This document shows, in pieces, positions 17,800-29,857 of a stretch of DNA of 64,000 nucleotides. Within the stretch, counting starts at the first letter, position 1, and each line of letters begins with the position of its first letter. Position numbers and translations under genes: made by a program. The stretch spans positions 124,001-188,000 of the forward strand of contig NZ_FNJN01000008.1 in NCBI RefSeq assembly GCF_900104345.1, written 5' to 3'. This stretch comes from Microbacterium testaceum StLB037 (GTDB lineage Bacteria > Actinomycetota > Actinomycetes > Actinomycetales > Microbacteriaceae). Under the pieces are notes generated by a model. It saw only the letters and a program-made list of their open reading frames with translations. It was not told the origin of the DNA and ran no database searches.

Positions 17800-18390
17800 T
17801 CAGCCGAGACCGCCTGAGATGAACAAAGCGATAATAACCCAGCAGATCAGAACCAGCAGGGAAGTGACCGAGGGAATGTCCCACGACCGGCGGACGACAC
17901 CGGTCTTCGACGCGGTCGGCCGCGCCGTCTCCCATGCTTCCTGGATGAGCTGCAGGTCGCGGATCGCGGGAGGCTCGCGACGCCCCCGCTCATCGTCACG
18001 ACGGATCGGCGGACGACCCGGACGACCGGCGACGGGGCCACCGAAGGCCTTCACGACGCGGGGTTCGTCGGTGCGGACCTCGAGCTGCCAGCGCATGTCG
18101 ATGTCGGCCACACGCGCCCACGCGATGTCCGCGATGCGCAGAGGATTGTGGATGCGGATGCCCTCGGCGTCGATGCGCACGTGCGGCGCGAACAGCAGCG
18201 CGTAGACCGCCCACAGGGCCAACAGCACCCAGGGTGCCAGCAGGAGCATCTCGCCCACCCCGGCGCGCAGCGCGGCATCCCCCAAGAGCACGAGCGCGAG
18301 CACCGCACCCAGGATCAGGCCGAAGATCGACGACGGGGCACGGAACACCCGCGGGTGTTCCGTGCCCCGGAAGCGCTCGTCGCGCGTCAC
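17800..18390 (-). CDS. Membrane protein with bacterial PH-like domain
   Basis: 196 residues. Two close N-terminal helices (about 18-55) are followed by a PH-like beta domain (HVRIDAEGIRIHNPLRIADIAWARVADIDM and onward), a polar linker rich in Arg, and a C-terminal helix ending SGGLG. Such bPH proteins are common in actinobacteria and their roles are mostly unknown. The GTG start overlaps the stop of the upstream ATPase gene (GTGA). That links it to peptide-transport operon 2 by position, though the same protein type also occurs elsewhere without transporters. Confidence 0.75.
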   Translation of the reverse strand: MTRDERFRGTEHPRVFRAPSSIFGLILGAVLALVLLGDAALRAGVGEMLLLAPWVLLALWAVYALLFAPHVRIDAEGIRIHNPLRIADIAWARVADIDMRWQLEVRTDEPRVVKAFGGPVAGRPGRPPIRRDDERGRREPPAIRDLQLIQEAWETARPTASKTGVVRRSWDIPSVTSLLVLICWVIIALFISGGLG

Positions 18391-20051
18391 GCGCCGCCCA
18401 GCGAGAGGGAGGCGCCGGGAATGGCGTCGAGCAGGCGCTGCGTGTACTCCTGCGAGGGCTGCGCGAAGATCTCGTCGACCGTTCCCTGCTCCACGAGCTT
18501 GCCGCGCTCCATGACGCACACCAGGTCGGCGGCGACACGGACGACGGCGAGGTCGTGCGTGATGAACAGATAGGTCAGACCGAGCTCGGACTGCAGCTCC
18601 GCCAGCAACTGGAGGATCTGCGCCTGCACCAGCACGTCGAGGGCCGAGACAGCCTCGTCGAGCACGAGGATGTCGGGCTTGAGCGCGAGCGCGCGCGCGA
18701 TGGCGACACGCTGGCGCTGTCCGCCGGACAGCTCGTTCGGATAGCGGGATGCCAGCTCCTGCGGAAGCGCGACCTGCTCGAGCAACTCCTCCACACGGGC
18801 TCGACGCGACGCGTTGTCGCCCACCTTGTGGATGTTGAGCGGCTCGGCGATGAGGTTGCCGATGCTGCGCAGCGGGTCGAGCGACCCGTACGGGTCCTGG
18901 AAGACGGGCTGCATCCGGCGGCGCAGGTTGAACGTGTCCTTCGCGCTCAGCTTGCCGGTGTTGACACCGTCGACCTCGATCGAGCCCGAGGTCGGATCCT
19001 CGAGCTTGAGGACCATCTTCGCGATCGTCGACTTGCCCGAACCCGACTCCCCCACCAGCGCCAGCGTCTTGCCGCGCGGGATCTCGAACGAGACCCCGTC
19101 GACGGCGCGGAACTGCTCGCTGCGGAACCCGCCCTGGCGGATCTTGTACTCCTTGACGAGGTCGGTGACCTTGACCGTCGCGGGAGCGTCGATGTCGGAC
19201 TCGCGCAGGATGCCGCGGTCTTCGACCTTCGCCTGGATGCGCTGCGAAGCGATGCTGGGGGCAGCCGCCACCAGTCGCTGCGTGTACGGGTGCTGCGGGT
19301 TCTCGAGGATCTCGCGGCTGGGACCCGACTCGACGATCTCGCCCTGGTTCATCACGACGATGGTGTCGGCGCGCTCGGCGGCCAGACCCAGGTCGTGCGT
19401 GATGAGCAGCACCGAGGTCCCCCGCTCACGGGTGAGGGATGCCATGTGATCGAGGATCACGCGCTGCACGGTCACGTCGAGGGCCGAGGTCGGCTCGTCG
19501 GCGATCAGCAGCTTCGGGTCGGCGGCGAGGCCGATTCCGATCAGCGCGCGCTGACGCATTCCGCCCGAGAACTGGTGCGGGTACTGGTGCAGGCGACGCT
19601 CAGCGTCGGCGAGACCAGCCTGCTTCAGCACCTCGATCGCGCGCTTCTCGACCTCTTTGCGACCGGTGGCGATGCCGTTCGCGCGGATCGCCTCCTTCAC
19701 CTGGAAGCCGATGCTCCACACCGGGTTGAGGTTCGACATCGGGTCCTGCGGGACGTAACCGATGTCGCGACCGCGAACCGACTCGAACTGCGTCTGGCTG
19801 AGATCGGTCAGCTCACGCCCGTCGAGCGTGATGCTGCCGGCGGTGACGTGACCGGTACCGGGGAGCAGGCCGATGACCGCCGAGGCGGTCGTCGACTTGC
19901 CCGAGCCCGACTCGCCCACGATCGCGACCGTCTGGCCGGGGTAGACGTCGAGGCTGACTCCGTGGAGGACCTCGCGCGTGCCGCCTTCTCCCTCGAACGC
20001 GACCTTCAGGTCGCGAACGGACAGCAGCGGCGTCATGGTGGCGTCGCTCAT
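18387..20051 (-). CDS. Fused double-ATPase of peptide ABC transporter (system 2)
   Basis: 554 residues with two ATP-binding cassettes. The first has GESGSGKSTT, FSGGMRQRALIG and LIADEPTSALD; the second has GESGSGKSTI, LSGGQRQRVAIA and ILVLDEAVSALD. It is shorter than the system 1 ATPase because the Cys-bearing Oligo_HPY tails are largely missing, so the two systems are paralogues and not a recent duplication. The ATG overlaps the permease stop (ATGA), and the stop overlaps the PH-domain gene start. Confidence 0.93.
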   Translation of the reverse strand: MSDATMTPLLSVRDLKVAFEGEGGTREVLHGVSLDVYPGQTVAIVGESGSGKSTTASAVIGLLPGTGHVTAGSITLDGRELTDLSQTQFESVRGRDIGYVPQDPMSNLNPVWSIGFQVKEAIRANGIATGRKEVEKRAIEVLKQAGLADAERRLHQYPHQFSGGMRQRALIGIGLAADPKLLIADEPTSALDVTVQRVILDHMASLTRERGTSVLLITHDLGLAAERADTIVVMNQGEIVESGPSREILENPQHPYTQRLVAAAPSIASQRIQAKVEDRGILRESDIDAPATVKVTDLVKEYKIRQGGFRSEQFRAVDGVSFEIPRGKTLALVGESGSGKSTIAKMVLKLEDPTSGSIEVDGVNTGKLSAKDTFNLRRRMQPVFQDPYGSLDPLRSIGNLIAEPLNIHKVGDNASRRARVEELLEQVALPQELASRYPNELSGGQRQRVAIARALALKPDILVLDEAVSALDVLVQAQILQLLAELQSELGLTYLFITHDLAVVRVAADLVCVMERGKLVEQGTVDEIFAQPSQEYTQRLLDAIPGASLSLGGA

Positions 20052-20995
20052 CGGCGGGCCCTCGCTCTCGGGTCGATGGCGTCTCGGATGAGCTCGCCCA
20101 GCAGGATGAAGGCCAGAACCGTGACGGTCAGGGCGATCGACGGCCAGATCAGCGCCATCGGCGCGATGCGCAGCGACTGCTGCGCCTGGCTGATGTCGTT
20201 ACCCCACGACATGGTGCTGCCGCCGAGGCCGACGCCGAGGAACGACAGGGTCGCCTCCGCGACGATCGCCGCGGCGAGGCTGATCGTGGTGACCACGAGG
20301 AGCGGCGCGATGGCGTTCGGGATGACGTGGGTCAGGAGCGTGCGGAAACGCGACTGCCCCAGGGCCTGCGAGGCCGCGACGTAGTCGGCCTGGCGCACGC
20401 GCAGGACCTCGGCGCGCACGACACGGGCCGTCGATGCCCACGCGAACCCGCCGATCGCGAAGGCCAGGGTGAAGACGTTGCGGTACTGCGAGAACACACT
20501 CATCACGACGATGGCCGCGAGGATGTAGGGGATCGAGAAGAAGATGTCGCCGACGCGCGAGATGACCGCGTCGAGCCATCCGCCGTAGAAGCCCGACAGG
20601 GCGCCCATGATCAGGCCGATGATCGTGCCGATCGCGGTGGCCAGCAGGCCCACCGACAGCGAGGTGCGGGCACCCCACACGATGCGCGAGAAGGTGTCGC
20701 AGCCCTGGAACGTGAAGCCCAGGATGTGGCCGGCCGTCGGACCGCCGTTGCTGTTGGACAGCTGGCAGTCGTTGTCCGGCGGCACCTGCGTGAACAGCAT
20801 CGGGAACGCGGCCATCAGGATCACGATGGCCATGACGACCAGGGCGATCCAGAACGTAGGGCGACGACGGAGGTCGCGCCACGCGTCGAGCCACAGGTTG
20901 CTCTTGCGGGCGGCGACGCGGACGGCGTCGACCGAAATGGTCTCGGTCTTGATCGGCGCGACATAGTGGGGCGCCGGGAACTGACTACTTGACAT
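20048..20995 (-). CDS. Peptide ABC transporter permease, DppC/OppC type (system 2)
   Basis: A 315-residue permease. The cytoplasmic N-terminus leads into an OppC_N helix (51-72), an external loop with two cysteines (NDCQLSN and FQGCDTF) that could form a disulphide, then GARTSLSVGLLATAIG and the coupling loop AASQALGQSRFRTLLTHVIPN. The final block LGELIRDAIDPRARAR is typical. It overlaps the partner permease by 11 bases. Confidence 0.92.
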   Translation of the reverse strand: MSSSQFPAPHYVAPIKTETISVDAVRVAARKSNLWLDAWRDLRRRPTFWIALVVMAIVILMAAFPMLFTQVPPDNDCQLSNSNGGPTAGHILGFTFQGCDTFSRIVWGARTSLSVGLLATAIGTIIGLIMGALSGFYGGWLDAVISRVGDIFFSIPYILAAIVVMSVFSQYRNVFTLAFAIGGFAWASTARVVRAEVLRVRQADYVAASQALGQSRFRTLLTHVIPNAIAPLLVVTTISLAAAIVAEATLSFLGVGLGGSTMSWGNDISQAQQSLRIAPMALIWPSIALTVTVLAFILLGELIRDAIDPRARARR

Positions 20996-21914
20996 AGCGG
21001 ATCCTCGGGTCGAGAAGGCCGTACAGGAGGTCGACGACGAGGTTGACCAGCACGTAGATGATGACGAAGACGGTCACGAACGACACCACCGTGGGGCCCT
21101 CACCGCGGATGGTGGCCTGGTAGAGCGTGTTACCGACACCGGGGATGTTGAAGATGCCCTCGGTCACGGTGGCGCCGACGAGGAGAACACCGAAGTTCGT
21201 CGCGGAGTTCGTGATGACGGGGATAAGGGAGTTGCGCAGCACGTGCACGGGGATCACGCGGCGACGCGAGAGGCCCTTGGAGTACGCGGTGCGCACCCAG
21301 TCCTGGTTGAGCGTGTCGATGACCGACCCGCGCATCAGGCGCATGCTCGTCGCGAACAGGCTGAACCCGAGCACGATGGCCGGCAGCAGCAGATCACCCC
21401 AGTTGTTCTGGGCGCCCACCGTGGGCCGGAACCACCCCAACTGGATGGCGAGGAAGTACTGCGCGAGGAAGCACGCCACGAAGATCGGCAGCGCGACGAA
21501 CAGCAGCGCGACGATGAGCGCCACGTTGTCGAACAGCTTGCCCTTGCGGATCGCCGAGATGGTGCCGACGACGACGGCGAGCACGAACTCGATGGCCAGG
21601 GCCATCACGGCCAGTCGTGCCGTCACGGGGAGCGTGCGGGCGAGCACCTCGTTGACGGACTGACCCGAGAAGGTCGTTCCGAGGTCACCCTGGAAGATCC
21701 CGCCGAGGTACAGGAAGTACTGGACGATGAAGGGCTGGTCGAGGTGGTACTGGGCCCGCAGGGCTTCGACGACCTGGGGCGCGGGGGTCTTGTCGCCGAA
21801 GAGGCCGAGGATCGGGTCCCCCGGCATGGCGAAGACCATGAAGTAGATCAGCAGCGTGGCCCCGAAGAACACGGGGAGCACCTGCAGCAGACGTCTGAGG
21901 ATGTAGCCGAGCAT
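20985..21914 (-). CDS. Peptide ABC transporter permease, DppB/OppB type (system 2)
   Basis: A 309-residue permease from the ATG at 21914 (MLGYILRRLLQVLPVFFGAT, the standard DppB N-terminus). An in-frame ATG at 21947 would add an unlikely charged 11-residue tail and has no ribosome site, while AAGAGAG precedes the chosen start. The coupling loop is RTAYSKGLSRRRVIPVHVLRN. It lies 163 bases after the binding-protein gene, with a strong hairpin between that may lower expression of the membrane genes. Confidence 0.92.
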   Translation of the reverse strand: MLGYILRRLLQVLPVFFGATLLIYFMVFAMPGDPILGLFGDKTPAPQVVEALRAQYHLDQPFIVQYFLYLGGIFQGDLGTTFSGQSVNEVLARTLPVTARLAVMALAIEFVLAVVVGTISAIRKGKLFDNVALIVALLFVALPIFVACFLAQYFLAIQLGWFRPTVGAQNNWGDLLLPAIVLGFSLFATSMRLMRGSVIDTLNQDWVRTAYSKGLSRRRVIPVHVLRNSLIPVITNSATNFGVLLVGATVTEGIFNIPGVGNTLYQATIRGEGPTVVSFVTVFVIIYVLVNLVVDLLYGLLDPRIRYVK

Positions 21915-22028
21915 CCGCTCTCTTTTCGAACGTGGGAAACGCCTCATCAGACGTTTTGTGGGGGGCGCGGGCCGAAAAGGACCCGTGCCGTTTTATCACA
22001 CGTCGTGATGAGGCCAGGCGGGCAGACC

Positions 22029-22060
22029 GCGAGGCGGTGACGAATCCGTCACCGCCTCGC
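22029..22060 (-). terminator. Hairpin between binding protein and permease genes of operon 2
   Basis: A perfect 14-base stem (22029-22042 with 22047-22060) with loop AATC stands 17 bases past the binding-protein stop. It lacks a T-run. It probably acts as a partial terminator or an RNA-stabilising hairpin that lets the binding protein be made in excess over the permeases. Confidence 0.65.
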
Positions 22061-22077
22061 GGGTGAGATCGGAAGGG

Positions 22078-23697
22078 TTACTTCGTGATCTCGTAGTAGA
22101 GCGGAACCGAGTTCCAGCCGAACTGGACGTTGTTCACGCCCTCGGCGTAGCCACCGGTCACGTTCGAGTACCAGAGCGGGATGGCCGGAAGGTCCTGCAG
22201 GAGGATCTCCTGAGCCTTGGCGAAGTCCGCGTTCTGCGTGCTCAGGTCGGTCTCGGCGATGCCGGCCGTGATCTGCGCGTCGAACTCGGGGTTCGAGTAG
22301 TCACCGTCGTTCGACGAGGCACCGGTCGCGTACAGCGGCGCGAGGAAGTTGTACGCACCCGGGTAGTCGGCCTGCCAGCCCGAACGGAACGTGGTCTCGA
22401 TGCTGCGGTTGGTGACCGCCGAGCGCAGTTCCTTGAACGTCGGGTAGGGAGCACCCGAGGAGTCGATGCCGAGCGTGTTCTTCAGCGAGTTCGTGACCGC
22501 GTCGACCCAGGACTGGTGTCCACCGTCGGCGTTGTAGGCGATCTGAAGCGAACCGCTCCACGGCGAAATGGCGTCGGCCTGGGCCCACAGCTGCTTCGCC
22601 TTGTCGGCGTTGAACTTCAGGACGTCGGCGCCCGTGAGGGAGTCCGACCAGCCCGCGATGACCGGCGAGGTGAAGTCGCTGGCAGGCGTGCGCGAGCCCT
22701 GGAAGATCGTCTTGGTGATCTCGTCGCGGTTGATGGCCATCGAGATGGCCTGGCGACGGAGCTTGCCCTCTTCGCCGCTGAAGTGCGCGAGACGCTCGGG
22801 GATCGTGAACGACTGGAAGATCGCCGCCGGCTGGTTGACCGCACGGTCGCCCAGGTCGGAGGTGAAGGTCGCCAGCGACGACGAGGGGACGCCGTCGATC
22901 ACGTCGACGTTGCCACCGAGCAGGTCGGCGTAGGCGGCATCCTGCGTGGCGTAGAAGATGATCGAAAGACCACCGTTCTCGACCGTGCGACCGCCCTGGT
23001 AGTCATCGTTCTTGACGAGGTCGATCTGGACGTTGTGCTGCCAGGCACCCTCGCCCTTGAGCTTGTAGGGGCCGTTTCCGATCGGGTTCTCGCCGAACGC
23101 AGCCATGTCGGTGAACGCGACGTCGGGCAGCGGGAAGAACGCCGAGTAGCCCAGTCGCAGCGCGAAGTCGGCGGCGGGCTTGGAGAGCGCGATCGTGAAG
23201 GTGTAGTCGTCGACCTTCTTCAGACCGGTGAGCTCGGAGTCAGCGTCGTAGCTGAAGCCCACGATGTCCTCGAAGAACGAGCTGCTCACCTGGTTGTTCG
23301 ACAGCTGGGCGCCGTAGTTCCACGCCTTGATGAAGTTGTCGGCCTTGACCTCGGTGCCGTCCGTGAACTTCTGGCCCTTCTTCAGGGTCACCGTGAGGTT
23401 CTGGGGGTCGTTCGTGACGATGGACTCGGCCATGTCATTGACCGGAGCGCCGGTTCCGTCGTAGTAGACCAGACCCGCGAAGATCGAGTCGAGGATCTTT
23501 CCTCCACCGACCTCGTTGGTGTTGGTCGGGATCAGCGGGTTCTGCGGCTCGGAGCCGTTCGTCCGAATGATCGCCGTGGCGTCGCCGCCCGATGACGAGC
23601 CGCCGCCGTTGTCTCCGCCGCCCGAGCAGCCGGCGAGCATAAGCCCGACGGCTCCCAGCAGGGCGAGACCGGAGAGGGCAATCTTGTTGCGCTTCAC
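22078..23697 (-). CDS. Peptide ABC transporter substrate-binding lipoprotein (system 2)
   Basis: A 539-residue SBP_bac_5 receptor. Lipobox LMLAGC gives Cys24, followed by a Ser/Gly linker and the mature fold: NPLIPTNTNEVGGGKILD, FTDGTEVKADNFIKAWN, NPIGNGPYKLKGEGAW and a C-terminal block ending YYEITK. This resembles the DppA/OppA branch common in actinobacteria. The GTG at 23697 has a strong GGAGG six bases upstream. The in-frame ATG 93 bases earlier would put a polar stretch before the signal peptide. It is the first gene of operon 2. Confidence 0.93.
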   Translation of the reverse strand: MKRNKIALSGLALLGAVGLMLAGCSGGGDNGGGSSSGGDATAIIRTNGSEPQNPLIPTNTNEVGGGKILDSIFAGLVYYDGTGAPVNDMAESIVTNDPQNLTVTLKKGQKFTDGTEVKADNFIKAWNYGAQLSNNQVSSSFFEDIVGFSYDADSELTGLKKVDDYTFTIALSKPAADFALRLGYSAFFPLPDVAFTDMAAFGENPIGNGPYKLKGEGAWQHNVQIDLVKNDDYQGGRTVENGGLSIIFYATQDAAYADLLGGNVDVIDGVPSSSLATFTSDLGDRAVNQPAAIFQSFTIPERLAHFSGEEGKLRRQAISMAINRDEITKTIFQGSRTPASDFTSPVIAGWSDSLTGADVLKFNADKAKQLWAQADAISPWSGSLQIAYNADGGHQSWVDAVTNSLKNTLGIDSSGAPYPTFKELRSAVTNRSIETTFRSGWQADYPGAYNFLAPLYATGASSNDGDYSNPEFDAQITAGIAETDLSTQNADFAKAQEILLQDLPAIPLWYSNVTGGYAEGVNNVQFGWNSVPLYYEITK

Positions 23698-23786
23698 AGT
23701 TCCTCCAGGGAAGGGATGATCGTCGCCCGCGCAGGGCTTTCGCGCAGCACAAGGCGCGTGAAAGATCCGTCGGGCAGGATGAGAAC

Positions 23787-23816
23787 ACACTAGGCACGTT
23801 TACCCAGGTGCCCCAA
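23787..23816 (-). promoter_or_regulatory. Probable promoter of peptide-transport operon 2
   Basis: On the minus strand TTGGGG (23811-23816) and TAGTGT (23787-23792) are 18 bases apart, a fair match to a housekeeping sigma promoter. It lies about 90 bases upstream of the binding-protein start. No operator is obvious. Confidence 0.4.
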
Positions 23817-23861
23817 ACTCCTCTGAAAAACGTTACACAGCATTTACTCGAGAGGCTCTCG

Positions 23862-24716
23862 ATGGAGCAATCTGACAAGCGCACCCGGCTGCAGGTCCCA
23901 GCGGACTGGACGTATCCTCCGACGCTGAAGCGCTCGGACACCTACCCCCGCCGCCGTCTCGGCTGGGAGATCGGGATCGTGCTGCTCGTCAGCGTCGGTC
24001 AGTCGGCGATCTACTCGGTGGTCTCGTTCGTCCGCGCCGCCACCCGCGCACCCATCTCGCAACAGCAGACGCAGCTGAATCCGTCGCGCAGCGCCGAGCC
24101 GGTGTGGGACGCGATCTACCAGTTCCTCGACATCTTCTTCTCCTTGGCCCTCGTGGCGCTGGCGGTCTACCTGCTGTGGGAGCCGACGAACAACGCGCTC
24201 CGCCGCATCGGGCTGGACTTCCGCCGCTTCGGAGGTGACTCCGCGCGGGGACTCCTGCTCGTCGTCCTCATCGGCGCGCCCGGTATCGGTGTCTACGCGA
24301 TCGGCCGCGCTCTCGGGCAGAGCATCGCGGTGATCCCCGCTCCCCTGGACTCGTCGTGGTGGGTGATCGCGCTGCTGGTCCTCGCGGCATTGCGCGCCGG
24401 CCTCACCGAAGAGGTGATCTTCCTCGGATTCCTCTTCGACCGTCTCCGCCGGCTCGGCTGGTCGTGGACGTGGATCATCGTGTCGACCGCCCTGCTACGC
24501 GGCAGCTACCACCTGTATCAGGGGTGGCCCTCGGCGCTGGGCAACGTCGTCATGGGGCTCGTCTTCGGCTGGTGCTACAAGCGATGGGGGCGGGTGATGC
24601 CCCTGGTGATCGCACACACGGTCATCGACATCGTGGCCTTCGTGGGGTACCCGCTCGCCGCGGCCTGGTGGCCGGGGATCTTCGCCCCGACCCCTGCGCC
24701 GTCGCCGACGTCGTGA
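23862..24716 (+). CDS. CPBP family intramembrane protease-like protein
   Basis: A 284-residue membrane protein with about seven helices. The CPBP/Abi motifs are LTEEVIFLGFLF (glutamate pair), SYHLYQGW (histidine) and HTVIDIVAFVG (His and Asp). The usual arginine of EExxxR is leucine here; actinobacterial members often vary at this place. The family includes CAAX-type proteases and unassigned membrane proteins, so the substrate is unknown. GAGAGG before the ATG at 23862 supports this start over the one 54 bases upstream. It is convergent with the next gene, three bases apart. Confidence 0.82.
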   Translation: MEQSDKRTRLQVPADWTYPPTLKRSDTYPRRRLGWEIGIVLLVSVGQSAIYSVVSFVRAATRAPISQQQTQLNPSRSAEPVWDAIYQFLDIFFSLALVALAVYLLWEPTNNALRRIGLDFRRFGGDSARGLLLVVLIGAPGIGVYAIGRALGQSIAVIPAPLDSSWWVIALLVLAALRAGLTEEVIFLGFLFDRLRRLGWSWTWIIVSTALLRGSYHLYQGWPSALGNVVMGLVFGWCYKRWGRVMPLVIAHTVIDIVAFVGYPLAAAWWPGIFAPTPAPSPTS

Positions 24717-24719
24717 CCG

Positions 24720-26462
24720 TCAGGACTGGGGCGGCGACCAGGTCCAGAACGCCGGGGGCAGCCCGTTGGGCTCGGAGGTGTACGTCACTCCCCCGACGCC
24801 CGCGGCGCTGACCACGGCACCCGTGCGCTCGAGCAGCGGCACACCCGCGTACGCGGCGAACAGCGACCGGTCGATGAGCTTCGCCTCCGACAACACGTCG
24901 ACGGGGTCGGTGTGCGTGGTGAGGTCGTCGAAGAGCTCCTCGGTGTCGCCGCCGTCGATCCCCTCCGCGATGCGGTCACGCGCCGACCGGTAGAGGCTCT
25001 CATCCTCGCCGACCCACGAGAGGGTGGCATCCGGAATCTCCGTCGCGGTGGCGGCGCGGACCGCGATCCCGGCCTTGGCGGCCATCGACACGAGGCGTGG
25101 GAACACCAGCGACGCCGTCGGATCGGTCGTGTCGTAGGCGACGCGGAGCACGGCCGCCCGGTCGTTCAGCGCGGAGCGCGCGCCGTTCACGTCGGCCCCC
25201 GTGCCGGGAGCGCCGTTCCCCGAGACCAGGTCGTTGTAGAGCTGCCCGGTCGCCGGAGACGACAAGAACGACTGGAGGGGCTGGGCGTCCGGACGCACTG
25301 CGCCCAGCACGTCCTGGACGAGCGAGGCCCGATCGAGCGACAGCGTCGTCGCCTGACGGAGATCGGATGCCGTCGTCGTGGCGAACCGGAGTTGAAGCGT
25401 CTCGGAGGTGGGCCCGACCTGGACGTTGAACCCGGCATCGGTCAGGGTCTTCCGCTCCGCGACGTCGAGATCGCCGACATTGGCCACGTCGACCGTTCCC
25501 GCTTCGATCGCCGACAGCTGCGCCGCGCGATCGGGGAAGAACCGGACCGTCAGCCCCTCGAGACCCGGGAAGTGCGCCCCCTGGTAGCTGTCCCGGCGGG
25601 CCAATTGGAGCGTGTCGGCCGTGATCTCCGAGACCGTCCACGGGCCCGACGACACGACACCGGCCGGGTCCGGCGTCGTTCCCGGAGCGACATCGAAACC
25701 GGTGTTCCACGCCTGCGCGGCCGCAGCCAGCACCGGATTCGGAGCCGCCGGAGCCTGAGGGTCGCCCTCCGGCGCCGTGAGAATCGCGGTGAGCAGATCC
25801 TTGACGCTCACGCCCGCCCGCTGCGCGACGACGTGGACCGGGCGGTCGAGCAGCCACTGCCGGTTCCAGTCGGCGAAGGGCTGGTCGTAGGTGAGCATGA
25901 GGGTGTCGTTCGCCCGGTCGAGGCGCGGACGCGTCGTGCGGGCGTTGGGGTCGGCGGGGAGCGCGGTGTCGAAGTACCGCGTACCCGACACGAGCTGGCC
26001 GTTGGCGTCGTAGGTGGCGTCGTCGAAGAAGTGGGAGGTGACCGCCCACCCGAACAGCAGGTCGTCGAGGGTCACCGGGGTGCCGTCGGACCAGACGCGG
26101 TCGGAGAAGAGTTCGTAGCTGACGGTCAGCGGGTCGCCCTCGACCCGCGTGATGCGCCCGAGACCGTTGTTGGGCACGACCTGGAGGTTTCCGTCGAGGG
26201 AGCCGAGCTTCTCGTCGAGGAGGGCCGACACCGCGCGGTTCGCCGCGGTGTCCCCGGTCGCGCTGGCGGCGTTGAAGCTCGTGAGCGAGCCGACCACACC
26301 GACTGTCAGGCTCGTCCGCTGCTCTTTCGCGGGGACCGGCGCGGGGTCGGTCGCCGAACAACCGGCCAACGCGAGACCGGCGGCGACGAGGAGGGCGATC
26401 ACCCGTCCCGGGCCGCCACGGCGTCGAAGCGGTCGAGGAACGTCGTTCAGCCCGTGGTGCAC
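24720..26462 (-). CDS. Orphan family 5 solute-binding lipoprotein
   Basis: 580 residues with a basic N-terminus, signal helix and lipobox LALAGC (Cys35), then an SBP_bac_5-like fold (VWSDGTPVTLDDLLFGW, SSGPWTVSEI, RDSYQGAHFPGLEGLTVRFF). It is more divergent from the two OppA-type proteins nearby than they are from typical family members. No permease or ATPase is adjacent, so it may serve a neighbouring peptide system or act separately. The start at a GTG (26462) is the best available, but another GTG lies eight bases upstream in a different frame. Confidence 0.85.
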   Translation of the reverse strand: MHHGLNDVPRPLRRRGGPGRVIALLVAAGLALAGCSATDPAPVPAKEQRTSLTVGVVGSLTSFNAASATGDTAANRAVSALLDEKLGSLDGNLQVVPNNGLGRITRVEGDPLTVSYELFSDRVWSDGTPVTLDDLLFGWAVTSHFFDDATYDANGQLVSGTRYFDTALPADPNARTTRPRLDRANDTLMLTYDQPFADWNRQWLLDRPVHVVAQRAGVSVKDLLTAILTAPEGDPQAPAAPNPVLAAAAQAWNTGFDVAPGTTPDPAGVVSSGPWTVSEITADTLQLARRDSYQGAHFPGLEGLTVRFFPDRAAQLSAIEAGTVDVANVGDLDVAERKTLTDAGFNVQVGPTSETLQLRFATTTASDLRQATTLSLDRASLVQDVLGAVRPDAQPLQSFLSSPATGQLYNDLVSGNGAPGTGADVNGARSALNDRAAVLRVAYDTTDPTASLVFPRLVSMAAKAGIAVRAATATEIPDATLSWVGEDESLYRSARDRIAEGIDGGDTEELFDDLTTHTDPVDVLSEAKLIDRSLFAAYAGVPLLERTGAVVSAAGVGGVTYTSEPNGLPPAFWTWSPPQS

Positions 26463-26529
26463 AGAGGCACTTTACTAAACGCCCCCTGAGGATCTCCCGG
26501 TCCGCTGCGCGTCCCCCTACAACGACGAA

Positions 26530-26600
26530 ACGGCATCCCGCTCAGCCCCCGCGCGGAGCGGAAGGGACGTCGGAGGGATGCCGTCCCGTCGAGGGACGGG
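26530..26600 (-). terminator. gcvP 3' hairpins
   Basis: Two folds follow gcvP. The first is CCCGTC-GAGG-GACGGG at 26585-26600, seven bases past the stop. The second is a wider 10-base inverted repeat at 26530-26539 and 26575-26584, whose arms contain GGCATCC/GGATGCC. Together they probably end the glycine cleavage transcript. Confidence 0.6.
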
Positions 26601-26606
26601 CAAGGG

Positions 26607-29482
<2,876 letters not shown>

Positions 29483-29486
<4 letters not shown>

Positions 29487-29857
29487 GCGGTGAGGTCCTC
29501 GTAAGCGGCGCGGTCGAGCAGGTCGGAGGGAAGGTCGCCCTCGACGCGGATCTTGATGAGCCACCCGCCGGCGAAGGGCTCGGCGTTGACCAACGACGGG
29601 TCGTCGACCACGGCGTCGTTGACCTCGACGACCGTGCCGTTCAGGGGCGCGTAGAGCTCGCCGACCGACTTGGTCGACTCGATCTCGCCGCAGACGTCGC
29701 CGGCCGAGACGGCCGAGTCGGCGCCGGGCAGCTCGACGAAGACGACGTCACCGAGCTTGTCGGCGGCGAAGTCGGTGATGCCGACGGTGGCGATGTCACC
29801 CTCGAGGGCGATCCACTCGTGCTCGGAGGTGTAGCTGAGGGCGGTGAGGTCGGTCAT
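29483..29857 (-). CDS. gcvH: Glycine cleavage system H protein
   Basis: A 124-residue lipoyl carrier that shuttles the aminomethyl group between GcvP and GcvT. The lipoylated lysine is in [16 protein letters not shown]. Start and stop overlap gcvT and gcvP by four bases each (ATGA), so the three subunits are translationally coupled. Confidence 0.97.

Noticed and set aside
17732..17935. A short minus-strand frame upstream of operon 1.
   Set aside because: It overlaps the PH-domain gene end in another frame and has no ribosome site.
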